From positions 186,001-250,000 of the forward strand of contig JADDMT010000012.1 of NCBI GenBank assembly GCA_021401465.1: a DNA stretch of 64,000 bases, in the 5' to 3' direction. The stretch's first letter is position 1, and each line of letters opens with the position of its first letter. This DNA comes from Teratosphaeria epicoccoides (lineage: Eukaryota; Ascomycota; Dothideomycetes; Mycosphaerellales; Teratosphaeriaceae). The position numbers were made by a program, and so were the translations under genes. Of the stretch, positions 43,440-53,796 are shown piece after piece. Under the pieces are notes generated by a model, which worked only from the letters and a program-made list of their open reading frames with translations, searched no databases and had not been told where the DNA came from.

Positions 43440-44321
43440 ATGTTCAGAAACAACTACGACAACGATTCGGTCACCTTGTGAGGCGCAATTGGTCAAGATG
43501 CTGGCTGGAGCTCAACTAATAAATGCATAGTTCACCACAAGGTCGAATTTTCCAAGTCGAATACGCCCAGGAAGCCGTCAAGCAGGGTTCGGTAGTCGTC
43601 GGCATCGTCAGCAAGACACATGCAGTCCTCGCCGCACTGAAGGTACACGAAGAACGCAACAAACGGCGTCCACGGCCATTGTACATATTGCTGATACTTG
43701 GTACAGCGCAATGCAGAAGAGCTCTCATCCTACCAGAAGAAGATCATACCCATCGACACCCACTACGGCGTCGCTCTCGCCGGTCTTGCGTCAGATGCCC
43801 GCGTCCTTTCCAACTTTATGAAGCAGCAATCACTTGCTTCGCGCCTCACCTACGACCGCCCAATCCTCCTCTCTGAAATCACAAGTCGCATCGGTGACCG
43901 AGCGCAAACAAACACCCAGCAGTACGGTAAGAGACCGTATGGCGTTGGGTTGTTGATTGCCGGAGTAGACCAAAGGGGACCACACCTGTTTGAATTCCAG
44001 CCGAGCGGTGTGACGCAGGAGATGATTGCGTGTGGCATCGGTGCAAGGAGTCAGATGGCGAGAACTTATCTGGAAAGGAATCTGGACGAGTTCGAGGGCT
44101 CGAACAGAGAAGAATTGATCAAGCATGCCTTACGCGCGCTAAAGGACAGCCTGAGTCAGGACAAGGAGTTGACGATTGACAACACCAGCTTGGGTGTGGG
44201 TGGCATTGGTGAGAACTTCAAGTTGTATGAGGGACAGGAGATTGCGAACTGGTTAGAGACCACGTTTGAGAACAGACCGGAAGGCGGCGAGGGCGGGGAT
44301 GGTATGGAGGTGGACTCGTGA
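43440..44321 (+). CDS. PRE5: 20S proteasome subunit alpha type-1 (alpha-6, Pre5)
   Basis: Structural alpha-ring subunit of the 20S core particle. Exons 43440-43477, 43531-43642, 43707-44321; introns 53 nt (GTGAGG donor, TAG acceptor) and 64 nt (GTACAC donor, CTGAT branch, CAG acceptor). Product 254 residues. The N-terminus MFRNNYDNDSVTF joins across intron 1 to SPQGRIFQVEYAQEAVKQGS, the alpha-subunit signature (YD.D...FSP.GR.FQVEYA.EA). Intron 2 joins THAVLAALK to RNAEELSSYQKKIIPIDTHY. Further landmarks are GVALAGLASDARVLSNFMKQ, YGKRPYGVGLLIAGVDQRGP and GIGARSQMARTYLERNLDEF. The C-terminus is acidic. Length and the RNA(E/D)ELSSYQKKI block assign it to alpha-6 rather than other alpha subunits. 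Confidence 0.96.
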
Positions 44322-45025
44322 TCGCGATGATGATGTAGACGTGGCGAACTGAGCACGATATGTACAGTACCGAGGATTGGCATGGCGCGGCATTGCGGCG
44401 CTGAGGCGACACGACCGAAAGCATTGCTGTAGAGGTATGGGCATGCAACTTTGTAACGAGCAGGGTTTGATGAGGCCGTCGTTCACATTCGATCTTGCTT
44501 CCACTTCAAACCCTTGCAACGATGATTGATCTGTCTTAGTCGAACAGACGGACTTGACCCGCAGACCTCGTAAGTGCAATACGGACTGCAGGGTCCTCGA
44601 AATCAATGTTGTCGTGTTTACGCAAATCGACCTTCAACGCACGATAGACTGCACGCTGCTGCTGTTGGCTCTGAATCAGGGAAGCATCTGCTGTCAGCGA
44701 CAGACACGGGGCAAACAAAAGACTGAGGAGCGCGACTACTCCTTCTCAGCTCAAGCGAGGCTGCCCAGCACCTCCCTTCGAATGGCGGCTATGAACGAGA
44801 AGCTGCAAATTGCTAAGTCATCGTCTCATACCTATGTGATCAAGATGTCTCAGCGGATGCTCAACCATACCATGCAGCACGTCAATTTTGGACCCCGGGC
44901 ATGACTTGAAAGGGCCTGACCATTCATATCGTTGATTCCCAGGTGCCTTCCAGCATTCATATTGGAGGATAGAGCGACATCGATCAGTCTTAAGAGCAGC
45001 GATCACGACATCAAGACATCCAAAG
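44322..45025. other. Gap downstream of PRE5
   Basis: 704 bp without a supported gene. Confidence 0.4.
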
Positions 45026-45430
45026 ATGCCAACCAGGCGCAAGATTGTTCCACGCCTGCTGCTTCCCGATGACAAGAGACAGAAGCTGTCCACCGGAGAT
45101 GTGTCCACAGCAGTGGCGGGCTATGGCTCGCGGATCGCATCTCGGGCGCCCGAATGGTACAGCAATTCCACGATTCGGCCGGCATCATTGACCACCTGGA
45201 CGCTTGATTCGACGCACACGCTGCAGTCTCTTGGACCGCAAGGCACTTTGGCAACGCACTTATATGCCGTCTACTCGCGTTTTAGTGCGATTAAATCGCA
45301 CGCAGAGGCTATCTGGCGGGCCAACCTACATATGACACTCGGGATGGTGGTGCGCCTGGCTGTCAAGCGCTTTCTGGCATCTATACCGACCGAGCTGGAC
45401 ACGGAAGACCTCATCGAGGAGGTCTTGTGA
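45026..45430 (+). CDS. Hypothetical 134-residue protein
   Basis: Single open frame from ATG at 45026 (MPTRRKIVPRLLLPDDKRQK) to a stop at 45430. Composition is that of a soluble helical protein: THLYAVYSRFSAIKSHAEAI, then LHMTLGMVVRLAVKRFLASI, ending TEDLIEEVL. No signal peptide, no recognised domain. It may be one exon of a longer gene, but no convincing flanking junctions were found. Real but modest coding signal. Confidence 0.4.
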   Translation: MPTRRKIVPRLLLPDDKRQKLSTGDVSTAVAGYGSRIASRAPEWYSNSTIRPASLTTWTLDSTHTLQSLGPQGTLATHLYAVYSRFSAIKSHAEAIWRANLHMTLGMVVRLAVKRFLASIPTELDTEDLIEEVL

Positions 45431-46223
45431 GTCATTGCATGGGAGGACGAGCTTCTGCATGCGGGCGTACTGCGTGATGAGCATCATGGGAAGGAAGCCG
45501 TGCTCAGGTATGTGGAGAAAGAGAACAGGTAGGGGCAGGACCAGATACGATTGCAAGCGATGGCGTCGGCGGCTCCGCTTGATTTGGTTCAGCAAGCTGG
45601 AGGCAGGCGAAGAGACAGCGTAATTGAATCGGGTTGAGGATGCGTCTGCTGACACTAGAGCATCGAGGCCCACGTTGCGTGGATATCAGCATTGACCGGA
45701 GCATGGAGGCGAGGAGTGGGCAAATCATACGTGATGGCTGGCAGGTGGTTCCATGGAATTAGCATGAATCGAGGAGTCCCGTGACATACACGGATGCACC
45801 TCATGAGTCTGTGAACTTTTCCATCTCATTTCTGGCGTTGCGTCGCATTGTTGTGACCTCTCGCTGGGCCTGTTGAGTGTCCTTGGGAGGAACGCCTTCT
45901 CGCCTCCCGTTCACGGATTGGCTCAATGCTTCGCATCTGAAGATACTTTGACCAAAATCGTATGCCGCCACGAGATTCTAATGTGCTCAGCTACGAGCTC
46001 TCGGTCGGATCTTCCTGCCCTGGCCTCGCCATGGAGCTTTCGAGCTAAGACTATATGTGTGGCTTGTTCTGCTTCTATGCTGCCACTCAATGGAGAGCCA
46101 TAGCGAATGGTCAGCAGTCCTCGGGAAGGCTATTGCACATTCTCAACTCTTCTCAGGGTGACACTCGTCCGCTCTGCTCTCCCATCCCTTCTCACCACAC
46201 ACCCAGCCTCACAGCAGTTCACC
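45431..46223. other. Gap before the nuclear-type hypothetical gene
   Basis: About 790 bp with no gene seen; the right end should contain the promoter of the 46,224 gene. Confidence 0.4.
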
Positions 46224-46967
46224 ATGGCGAAGCGAAAAGCTATTGAGTACTCGGAAGGGCAGCTGCAACGCATGGCGGCAGAGCAGCAGGCTTTGTTCGA
46301 GGAAAGCCGACGAAATTCGGAGCAGAGGAAGGCGTCAGCAGTTCCTGCACCGAATTCCACCGACACTCGAGATGCAGTGGCGACCAACGAAAGCATCTCA
46401 TCCGCGGGAGCAGGCAGCTCTTCACCTGCCCCAAAAAGACAGCGAACGGAAGAGGAGTCCAAGCGTGAGAAGCGACCAATTTCACAACTCGCGCAGGTCA
46501 CACCTTCACCTGCGCCTCCGCACTTGCTTCAGCTAACACCACCTGCAAGTGCTGCCACGGCAATGGCGGCAAGCACCTCGACATCAGGTGCTGAAGCTCC
46601 TCCACAGCTTCGACAAGGTCGAGTTGAGGATCCACAGTCGATACTCGTTCGCTTCAAGGAGATTGAAGCCAAGATCGACAAAGACGTTCCGTTCATCTGG
46701 GAAGCTTATGGAGTCTCCCGACAGCGCAGGATATGCGAAGCAGTGTCGCCATATATGCGCGACCCAAATGACCATGATGCTCGACGCCGCCTTGTTCAAG
46801 AGTTCAATTGGATTTACCAGAGGTGTTCGGGGATCAGCGCCTTGTATTTCGATCGTCCTACGGGAAAAGATGAATGCTTGAAAAGGGCGATACTGGATCT
46901 CGTAACGATGAGGTGGAATGGTGGGAGGAGCGATCGGACGGGTGAGGCGAGGACAATTGGAGGCTGA
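46224..46967 (+). CDS. Hypothetical nuclear-type protein (247 residues)
   Basis: Single exon from ATG at 46224 (MAKRKAIEYSEGQLQRMAAE), preceded by a pyrimidine-rich leader. The N-terminal ~130 residues are low-complexity (Ala, Ser, Pro, Thr) with a basic patch KRQRTEEESKREKRP that could act as a nuclear localisation signal. A compact C-terminal domain (about 140-230) contains SILVRFKEIEAKIDKDVPFI, WEAYGVSRQRRICEAVSPYM, RRRLVQEFNWIYQRCSGISA and KDECLKRAILDLVTMRWNGG, predicted helical. The family is not recognised. The domain is well formed and intact, so this is probably a real, lineage-restricted gene. Confidence 0.62.
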   Translation: MAKRKAIEYSEGQLQRMAAEQQALFEESRRNSEQRKASAVPAPNSTDTRDAVATNESISSAGAGSSSPAPKRQRTEEESKREKRPISQLAQVTPSPAPPHLLQLTPPASAATAMAASTSTSGAEAPPQLRQGRVEDPQSILVRFKEIEAKIDKDVPFIWEAYGVSRQRRICEAVSPYMRDPNDHDARRRLVQEFNWIYQRCSGISALYFDRPTGKDECLKRAILDLVTMRWNGGRSDRTGEARTIGG

Positions 46968-47654
46968 TGCCGCAAAAGGGCAGCGGGATGGACTGGCGGA
47001 TACGACAGCGCGAAGACGCTGCAGGGTGTGAAAAGCGCAGTCCGGAGAGTTATAGGCGGAGTGTACAGGCAGTTCAAGCGCCTGCTACAGTCTCGATTGT
47101 GGGAGATGTACAGTAGCCGAGCATATAGTCTGTTTGCGCATAGCCATCGTTTTGGCAGTGATCCTCACACGGCGACGATGCATTGAAAATTTTCCCGGCA
47201 TGTATGCCAATACCACATGGGCATGGCAATAGTAGCAGTGCCATTCACGATCAGACAGTCGTGGCAGGAAGCAATGAGATTGCCCTCACAGACTGACATG
47301 TCAAGAAGCGGTAACACGGTCAAGAGCGGCTGCCGTAGTCAGGAGCTGGTGTAGTCGTCACTCACGTCAGGCAGCAAATTCTGCCTGGCTCATTGGCACA
47401 GCGGCAATGAAGTTGATGACAATCTTCTGTGCGTGATGACGGCTTGATTGCGACCGCTTCACTGAGCTCACCTGTCATTCATCCATCGGCTGCATGACTC
47501 ATGAGCCCAGCGGTCTCGATAGCTGAACGACGTTGATCCCGACTCTTTGTGAGGATTGCACGCTTCGGTTGGTGGTACGCGATGATCGTGTGCCTCGGCG
47601 CTTGGCTTGATATTGAGTGAAACCGTATGGGCCGGGCGTAATGATTAACAAAGC
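46968..47654. other. Gap between two hypothetical genes
   Basis: 687 bp; no gene. TTGAC/GTCAA elements occur near 47,300-47,325. Confidence 0.4.
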
Positions 47655-47790
47655 GTGCCTTCCCCAATCGGGACGATATGGGTCAACTCTATTGCATGAG
47701 GGCAAGCATAGGTTTTGCGAGGGTGCCTTCCTCAATCGGGATGATATGGGACAACTCTATTGCATGATGGCAAGCATAGGTTTGGTGACT
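47655..47790 (+). repeat. 68-bp tandem duplication in a promoter
   Basis: Two adjacent copies, 47655-47722 and 47723-47790. The first ~60 bases differ at only a few positions, two of them C-to-T (CCCCAATCGG versus CCTCAATCGG; GACGATATGG versus GATGATATGG). The duplication ends about 150 bp upstream of the 47,942 start codon, just before a GTATAAAT box at about 47806. Confidence 0.9.
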
Positions 47791-47941
47791 TTCCTCGACC
47801 ATTTCGTATAAATTCCGGTGGCCCTCATCTTCGACAGCGTATAACCTTGAAGTATCACCTCCCTTATAGGCGCACGCGAATACTGAACATCCACGTACGC
47901 AGCATCAGATTACAGATTAAACCACTTATATCGAAGCCGCC

Positions 47942-48667
47942 ATGAACAACCCCGCCCAACGTTTCGACATTTCTGTAGGGCAACTGGATCCAGATGACAA
48001 TGCCCTGAGACGGTTTTTCGAAGGTGACGAATTTGACGAGCTGTTTACCTCCAACAGCGCCACAGAAGAACGTTCGTCAAGGTTGTTTCAGCAACCAACG
48101 AGCATTCAGCAACCGGCCATGTCCACGTGGCAAGGCGCCTTCCGGGCAGAAGCCCTGCAGCAGCCCACGTTCTACGATCCTCACCCAGGGATGACGCAGG
48201 TTGGGCATTCGGCCAACGTTCACCAGCCGGCTGTGCAGGAGCACATCAATCGAGCAGGATTGGTTGGGCAGCCTGTGTATCCATGGCGACCGATTCTTGC
48301 GCAGTCTCAGCAGGCGCAGGACGTTCAGACATTTGAGCCGCCGAGATCTCAGCGACATGCTTCGCCAGAAGGGTATGTCCCGGGCTTTGAGCTGAAGAGG
48401 AGAGAGAAAGAGAGGAAACGTGTGGCCGCAAGAGCCAGAAGAGAGGCCAAACGGGAGACCGAAGAGGCCAAGAAGAAGGCTCGATCACGAAGAAGGGAGA
48501 TTGTGCCAAAAGCCGTAACTCCACAAAGGGGCCAGCATCAGCGACAGCCGATCGCGATGCGAGCAGGAGCCACGAAGATTCCATACGCCCTTGTTCCAGC
48601 TCCGGGCGGTGTCCGCAGGCTCCCTCGCAACCGCAGCTCAAATAATGCCCAGTCCGCCGCATGGTGA
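47942..48667 (+). CDS. Hypothetical basic protein (241 residues)
   Basis: Single exon starting MNNPAQRFDISVGQLDPDDN. The first half is Gln/Pro-rich with a short acidic-hydrophobic segment (FFEGDEFDELF). The second half carries a strongly basic helix (ELKRREKERKRVAARARREA, ETEEAKKKARSRRREI) resembling the basic region of a bZIP protein, but without a following leucine zipper. It ends VRRLPRNRSSNNAQSAAW. A TATA-like GTATAAAT lies ~136 bp upstream, after a 68-bp promoter duplication. Function unknown; nuclear location is likely from the basic region. Confidence 0.6.
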   Translation: MNNPAQRFDISVGQLDPDDNALRRFFEGDEFDELFTSNSATEERSSRLFQQPTSIQQPAMSTWQGAFRAEALQQPTFYDPHPGMTQVGHSANVHQPAVQEHINRAGLVGQPVYPWRPILAQSQQAQDVQTFEPPRSQRHASPEGYVPGFELKRREKERKRVAARARREAKRETEEAKKKARSRRREIVPKAVTPQRGQHQRQPIAMRAGATKIPYALVPAPGGVRRLPRNRSSNNAQSAAW

Positions 48668-49706
48668 ATCTTGTCCAGGCAATGTCTGTCGTCGCGCCCA
48701 AGGCTGCTCAGGACCTGACCAGATCAGGTGAACAAAAGCGCGCGGACGTCGAAGAGTACCGGAATGGGTGTGGGGATATGACTTGCCCCAGACAATTGCT
48801 GCTGCTGTTCGCGGAGCTCAGCAGTGGCAATGCGCGTGAGGCGTCATCGCAAGAGCCAGAGATTGAGGCTGTTGCTAGAGAGTATGTTGAGGAGAGCAAA
48901 AAGAAGCAGAGCTAGGAGCATCTGCGGCGGGAATCTAGCGAGACTACCTGAACGACACGGCGGAAGTGGTGGTTGACTGACCAGCCGATCATTCACCTCG
49001 ACAGCGAGTCGCCTCACTGGCGACCTCCAAATCTGGATTAGGCTAGACTGGCGTTCTGGCTGGTATGCTTGTGCAATGCGAGTAAATGATCGCGGAGCTG
49101 TCGAGATAATGACGGATTCGCCGGCCTGGCGCACCCAAGGCTGCGACGCCTGCTGGTTGAAGACAGGAATCACGCTGTCATGAGCGCGTCAAGTGGCTCA
49201 CTGATGTGAGCCAGCACCCAAGGGAAGAAATGAGAGGCTTTGCGGTATCATGATGACAGCAGATGTCCTTATGCAGAATTCGGTTAAAGCATTGATGGAT
49301 TTGGTGCGATGCTGGGTCAATTGATGGTTTATGGCGTAGGTAGGAGGGTGGTAAGGTGGTCATGCACGTGGTATTGCAATTCGTTTCTCGGGTTTTCCGT
49401 GGTCGCTGCCAAGCAAAGGTCGCGTACGGGTATCGTGGTGCACAATGCTGGCACGTCTTTCAAGCTTGTATGATAGTACAAATGCACAATTACATAAACC
49501 AATTCTCTACATTGCTGTTCTATACAGTCGACTTTTGATGATGATGATGCAGACCATGGCACGATCTTGACAGGCCGCACGGATCAAGTCTCGGCATTAG
49601 CCGCATGTCGGAGAGCTCGAGAAGCTTTGCACCTCATGCCTCTCCTTTGCCATAACACCCATCTCCCCTCCACTAAATCCACTTTACCCTCCACAGAACC
49701 GCCAAG
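48668..49706. other. Gap upstream of ATP2
   Basis: No confident gene. An 84-codon frame at 48661-48915 overlaps the previous stop (ATG within ATGGTGA) and reads AREYVEESKKKQS at its end; it is not called. The right end (49,630-49,706) is a pyrimidine-rich ATP2 leader. Confidence 0.4.
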
Positions 49707-51557
49707 ATGCTGAAGAAGTACGTGTTGATGCATTGACGACATCGGCGCGCCCATTGGCGATGGCACTGACTCTCATCCAGCGGCGTCGCCCGGTCGCTGC
49801 GCGCATCTGCCTTTCGCAGGCCCGCCTTCCAACGTGCCTTCCAGCCCAAGGTCGCCGTGCCTGCCATCAGTCAGCGCTTCGCCTCCACCGACAGCGCCAA
49901 GGACGGCAAGGTCCACCAGGTCATCGGTGCCATTGTCGACGGTACCTTTCTCTCCTTGCCGAGAAGATTTAGCCGAGCTAACACACCACCGCAGTCAAGT
50001 TCGACACCGAGCAGCTACCCCCCATTCTCAACGCCCTCGAGACGACAAACCAGGGAAATAAGCTCGTGCTTGAGGTTGCCGTACGTGAACAGATGGAATT
50101 GATGAAGACATAAGTCAAATCACAGTGGGGCTAACGGCGCGGACAGCAACATTTGGGTGAGAACGTGGTACGATGCATTGCTATGGATGGTACAGAGGGA
50201 CTCGTCCGTGGACAGAAGGCGACTGACTCTGGCAACCCCATAATGATTCCCGTCGGTCCGGGTGTCCTCGGCCGTATCATGAACGTCACCGGTGACCCAA
50301 TTGACGAGCGCGGCCCGATCAAGCACACCAAGAAGGCGCCCATCCACGCAGACCCACCGGTCTTCACCGACCAGTCCACCTCCGCCGAAGTCTTGGTCAC
50401 TGGTATCAAGGTCGTCGACCTGCTCGCCCCATATGCCCGTGGTGGTAAGATTGGTCTGTTCGGAGGTGCTGGTGTCGGCAAGACTGTGTTCATTCAGGAG
50501 CTCATTGTACGTGCAAATACCACTGGAAAAGGATGAGAGGAGATACTGATATCAGGCAGAACAACATTGCCAAGGCACACGGTGGTTTCTCGGTCTTCAC
50601 TGGTGTCGGCGAGCGTACTCGTGAGGGTAACGATCTGTACCACGAGATGCAGGAGACCGGTGTCATTCAGCTCGATGGTGAATCCAAGGTCGCTCTAGTT
50701 TTCGGTCAGATGAACGAACCCCCGGGTGCTCGCGCTCGTGTTGCTCTTACTGGTCTGGTAAGCAATGAAGTGATCGTTTTCATTTCGCGAGGCGCTGGCT
50801 GACTTTTGGCACGAAAAAAAAGGCTGTGGCTGAATACTTTAGGGACGAAGAAGGCCAGGACGTGCTTCTCTTCATTGACAACATCTTCCGTTTCACCCAG
50901 GCCGGTTCTGAGGTGTCTGCTCTGCTTGGCCGTATCCCATCTGCCGTCGGTTACCAGCCCACCCTCGCCGTGGACATGGGTGTCATGCAAGAACGTATCA
51001 CCACAACCCAGAAGGGCTCCATCACCTCCGTGCAGGCTGTCTACGTGCCCGCTGACGATTTGACTGACCCTGCCCCGGCCACCACCTTTGCCCACTTGGA
51101 TGCCACGACTGTGTTGTCCCGCGGTATTTCCGAATTGGGTATCTACCCAGCTGTCGACCCTCTAGACTCCAAGTCTCGTATGTTGGACCCGCGTGTCATC
51201 GGCGAGGACCACTACAACACCGCCTCGCGTGTGCAGCAGATGCTTCAGGAGTACAAGTCGCTACAGGATATCATTGCCATTCTTGGTATGGACGAGTTGT
51301 CCGAGCAGGACAAGCTCACTGTCGAGCGTGCCCGTAAGCTGCAGCGTTTCTTGAGCCAGCCTTTCGCCGTCGCACAGGTCTTTACTGGTATTGAGGGTAC
51401 CCTCGTCGACCTCAAGGACACGATCCGATCATTCAAGGCCATCATCAATGGCGAGGGTGACGACCTACCTGAGGGTGCATTCTACATGGTTGGCGACATC
51501 GACGCGGCGCGGGCGAAGGGTGAGAAGATCTTGGCAGACCTCGAGAAGAGCACGTAG
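49707..51557 (+). CDS. ATP2: Mitochondrial F1-ATP synthase subunit beta
   Basis: Catalytic beta subunit of the F1Fo ATP synthase in the mitochondrial matrix. Exons 49707-49717, 49781-49941, 49995-50080, 50147-50506, 50560-50757, 50823-51557; introns 63, 53, 53, 66, 53 and 65 nt, all GT-AG with CTRAY branches. Product 516 residues. The presequence MLKNGVARSLRASAFRRPAF is Arg/Ala-rich, as expected for matrix import. Walker A GGAGVGKT is at about 191-198, the catalytic Glu/Arg stretch is GVGERTREGNDLYHEM, Walker B-type LLFIDNIFRF is near 288, the signature PAPATTFAHLDATTVLSR follows, then the DELSEEDK-like DELSEQDKLTVERARKLQRF near the C-terminus. An 11-nt first exon holds only the start codon and two and two-thirds further codons. 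Intact in every catalytic motif. Confidence 0.97.
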
Positions 51558-52358
51558 ACGCGGACAATGCGATAGAGTCGGGAGAGCAGCGTGTGGGGAG
51601 GACGACAACGAGTTGCATTCCGGCTGGATTAGCACATGTACAGAAGGCAGCGCCGGACGATCGACACCGAGAGAGGAGGGAGATTGACGTGGTGATGTGC
51701 TTGTAACCATAGATATCTCGAAAGCGTTTTCCTTTGTCTGAAGGCTTCTTTGGTGCGTATTGTATGTCTTCGACAGGATGACTTGGATGCCATAGAGAGC
51801 GATGGGTGCTGGAATACACCAACTTGAAAGGAGAAGCAAGCCACGTCCGGAGAGGCTATGACAATGATCTCAGCAGTCTGGTGAATGTGTTGACTGACAA
51901 GGTCACTGGTTGACCAGAGAATTGACGTGTCAAGAGTCGATGTCAGCATCGATCATGTCAATCAAGCGTTGAGGACATGATGGGCACGCTGACGGACACA
52001 TCAGCACGGTCAAATGACAGGAATCGGATCAAAACCTTGACTGTGTCGTTGACATGCCAAAATCTGCAATCACCAGCAGTCGCACCAGTCGAGCATTTTC
52101 GATTCGGTTGACACGATGACAGACGGAACAAAACTTTTAGGTGGCAGAAGTCGAATCAAAGGCCTGAGAATTGACTGACAGAGGGATTTGGTCAAGATGC
52201 AGTCGATACAACAGAGATGTCTGGGTAGTCGATATATCAGAACTGAGGTCGGGTTCTGAGAGGACCTTGTAAGGCTGGGGGTGCAAGGCTGGCTTACTAA
52301 AACTCTACACACACACTCGCGTGGACTACATACCCACTTGTCAAGTGGCCATCACTCT
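51558..52358. other. Convergent gap after ATP2
   Basis: Contains the ATP2 3' UTR and, at 51889-52196, a dense field of TTGAC/GTCAA pentamers (11 in ~307 bp, in both orientations). No gene. Confidence 0.6.
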
Positions 52359-52748
52359 TCACGACCCAACGCCCTCGCCACGGCTGTCCTCGCCGCCACT
52401 ACTTCGAGCATCCCTCGCGTGTCGACACCCAAACGAGCTCGAGGCATTGTTGCTCCTGTGTCGGCGCCAGCGCTCGGCTTCTTTCTTCTTGATGCGGTAG
52501 TAGAAGAAGCACCATAACATGGTTAAGAGGAGGAGGCTGCAATAGATGAAGGCGCATATGTACGCTATGAAATTCGCGGAGTGCGCGTCTGTGAAATTGC
52601 GATTGTGGAGAGTGAGAGTCAGGGCAGAGTCGTGGGTAGAGGGGTTGCGGAGGAGGGAGGTAAGGGTGGAAGAGATAGCGCGAAGGATTATTATTGGGGT
52701 AATGACTGGTGGGCGCTCGTCGCCGGTGTAGAGATGGATGGGAGGCAT
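52359..52748 (-). CDS. Hypothetical single-pass membrane protein (129 residues)
   Basis: Single exon from ATG at 52746-52748 (MPPIHLYTGDERPPVITPII). An N-terminal ~60-residue segment is Thr/Ser/Asn-rich with N-glycosylation-type sites. One strong membrane helix follows (NFIAYICAFIYCSLLLLTML, then WCFFYYRIKKKEAERWRRHR), whose basic end would place the C-terminus in the cytosol. The tail is Ser/Gly/Arg-rich. No signal peptide and no known family. The ordered layout of lumenal part, membrane helix and basic stop-transfer supports a real gene. Confidence 0.5.
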   Translation of the reverse strand: MPPIHLYTGDERPPVITPIIILRAISSTLTSLLRNPSTHDSALTLTLHNRNFTDAHSANFIAYICAFIYCSLLLLTMLWCFFYYRIKKKEAERWRRHRSNNASSSFGCRHARDARSSGGEDSRGEGVGS

Positions 52749-53796
52749 TGCTGATGAAGGTGAGAGTCACGGGGTCCTGCCCGCGTTTGTGCGAGGCTTC
52801 AGCTGTTGGTCTTGCAGTAGGTGGAAACCGCCTACTTGTCGGCGATGTCTCAGTCAGTTCAGTGAGGGTTGGAGGAAGGCACAGGATAGGTGGCAGGATC
52901 TATGCTTGTGTGAGCAATGGATTGTGTTGCTGAGATGGCGTGAGCTATTCGACGGAAATGGCATTGTGAATGCTGCTGGGCGCGTGCAACTTGACAATTC
53001 ATTGGGCGCTCCGTGAAGCCTCACGCAGCGTTCAAAGTGAAATTGAAGGCTAGCTGGTAGCCTTGGGGTGTCGCAAATCTGGAGGCAGACCGGTCCACAG
53101 AGGCACGACCAAAGAGCTTTTGATCTCAACGACGTCAGAGACCGGCCTGCGATGCGCAACGGTGAATGTTTGGGCCCGATCCCGAGGAGGCGATGCACGA
53201 ACCCGTGTCCCCTTTATGAAGGATTTTGCAAGCCACCACTCGCTCGCGCAAACAACAAGGGGTTACACACGAAGATCCGATCAGCAAAAAGAAACCCGAA
53301 TGATCAGCATCGCTACTATCAGAGCACTCGATGGGAAGGGTTCAGAAATTGATCGTCGTCATGTCACTAGTCTTCCGTATAAGCAACCACATCAATTTGC
53401 GGTGGACCAACGCTAGCTTCACTCAGATCGGTTTCGTGATTGGCAGTAGAGGGCGCCTTAGCCATTAGGGCTACCTTGCTCGATACCAGATGATGTGCAA
53501 TATACATACATATAGTGCTGATTTGTTTTCCGGGCTTGCGAGGTGGGTGCGGCCGTCGCGCCTGCCGAGGGTACGATGCACCACGAGCTGAGGAAAGGGC
53601 TTGGTTCAGCAATTACATTCAATGCGAGAGTTGACGATGCTTACTATATTGCTACAAAAGGGCAGCGTCACCAATCTCCTGGCAGGCAGGTGGGTAGCCA
53701 CGGACGGCAAGTCAAAATCTCAGCATCAGCATCTTTCATTACACATTGCCCATTACTTACCGGAGAGCTCAGACTCCACCGACATCCGAGCCTTGC
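52749..53796. other. Gap between two membrane-protein genes
   Basis: About 1 kb with no gene supported. Confidence 0.4.
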
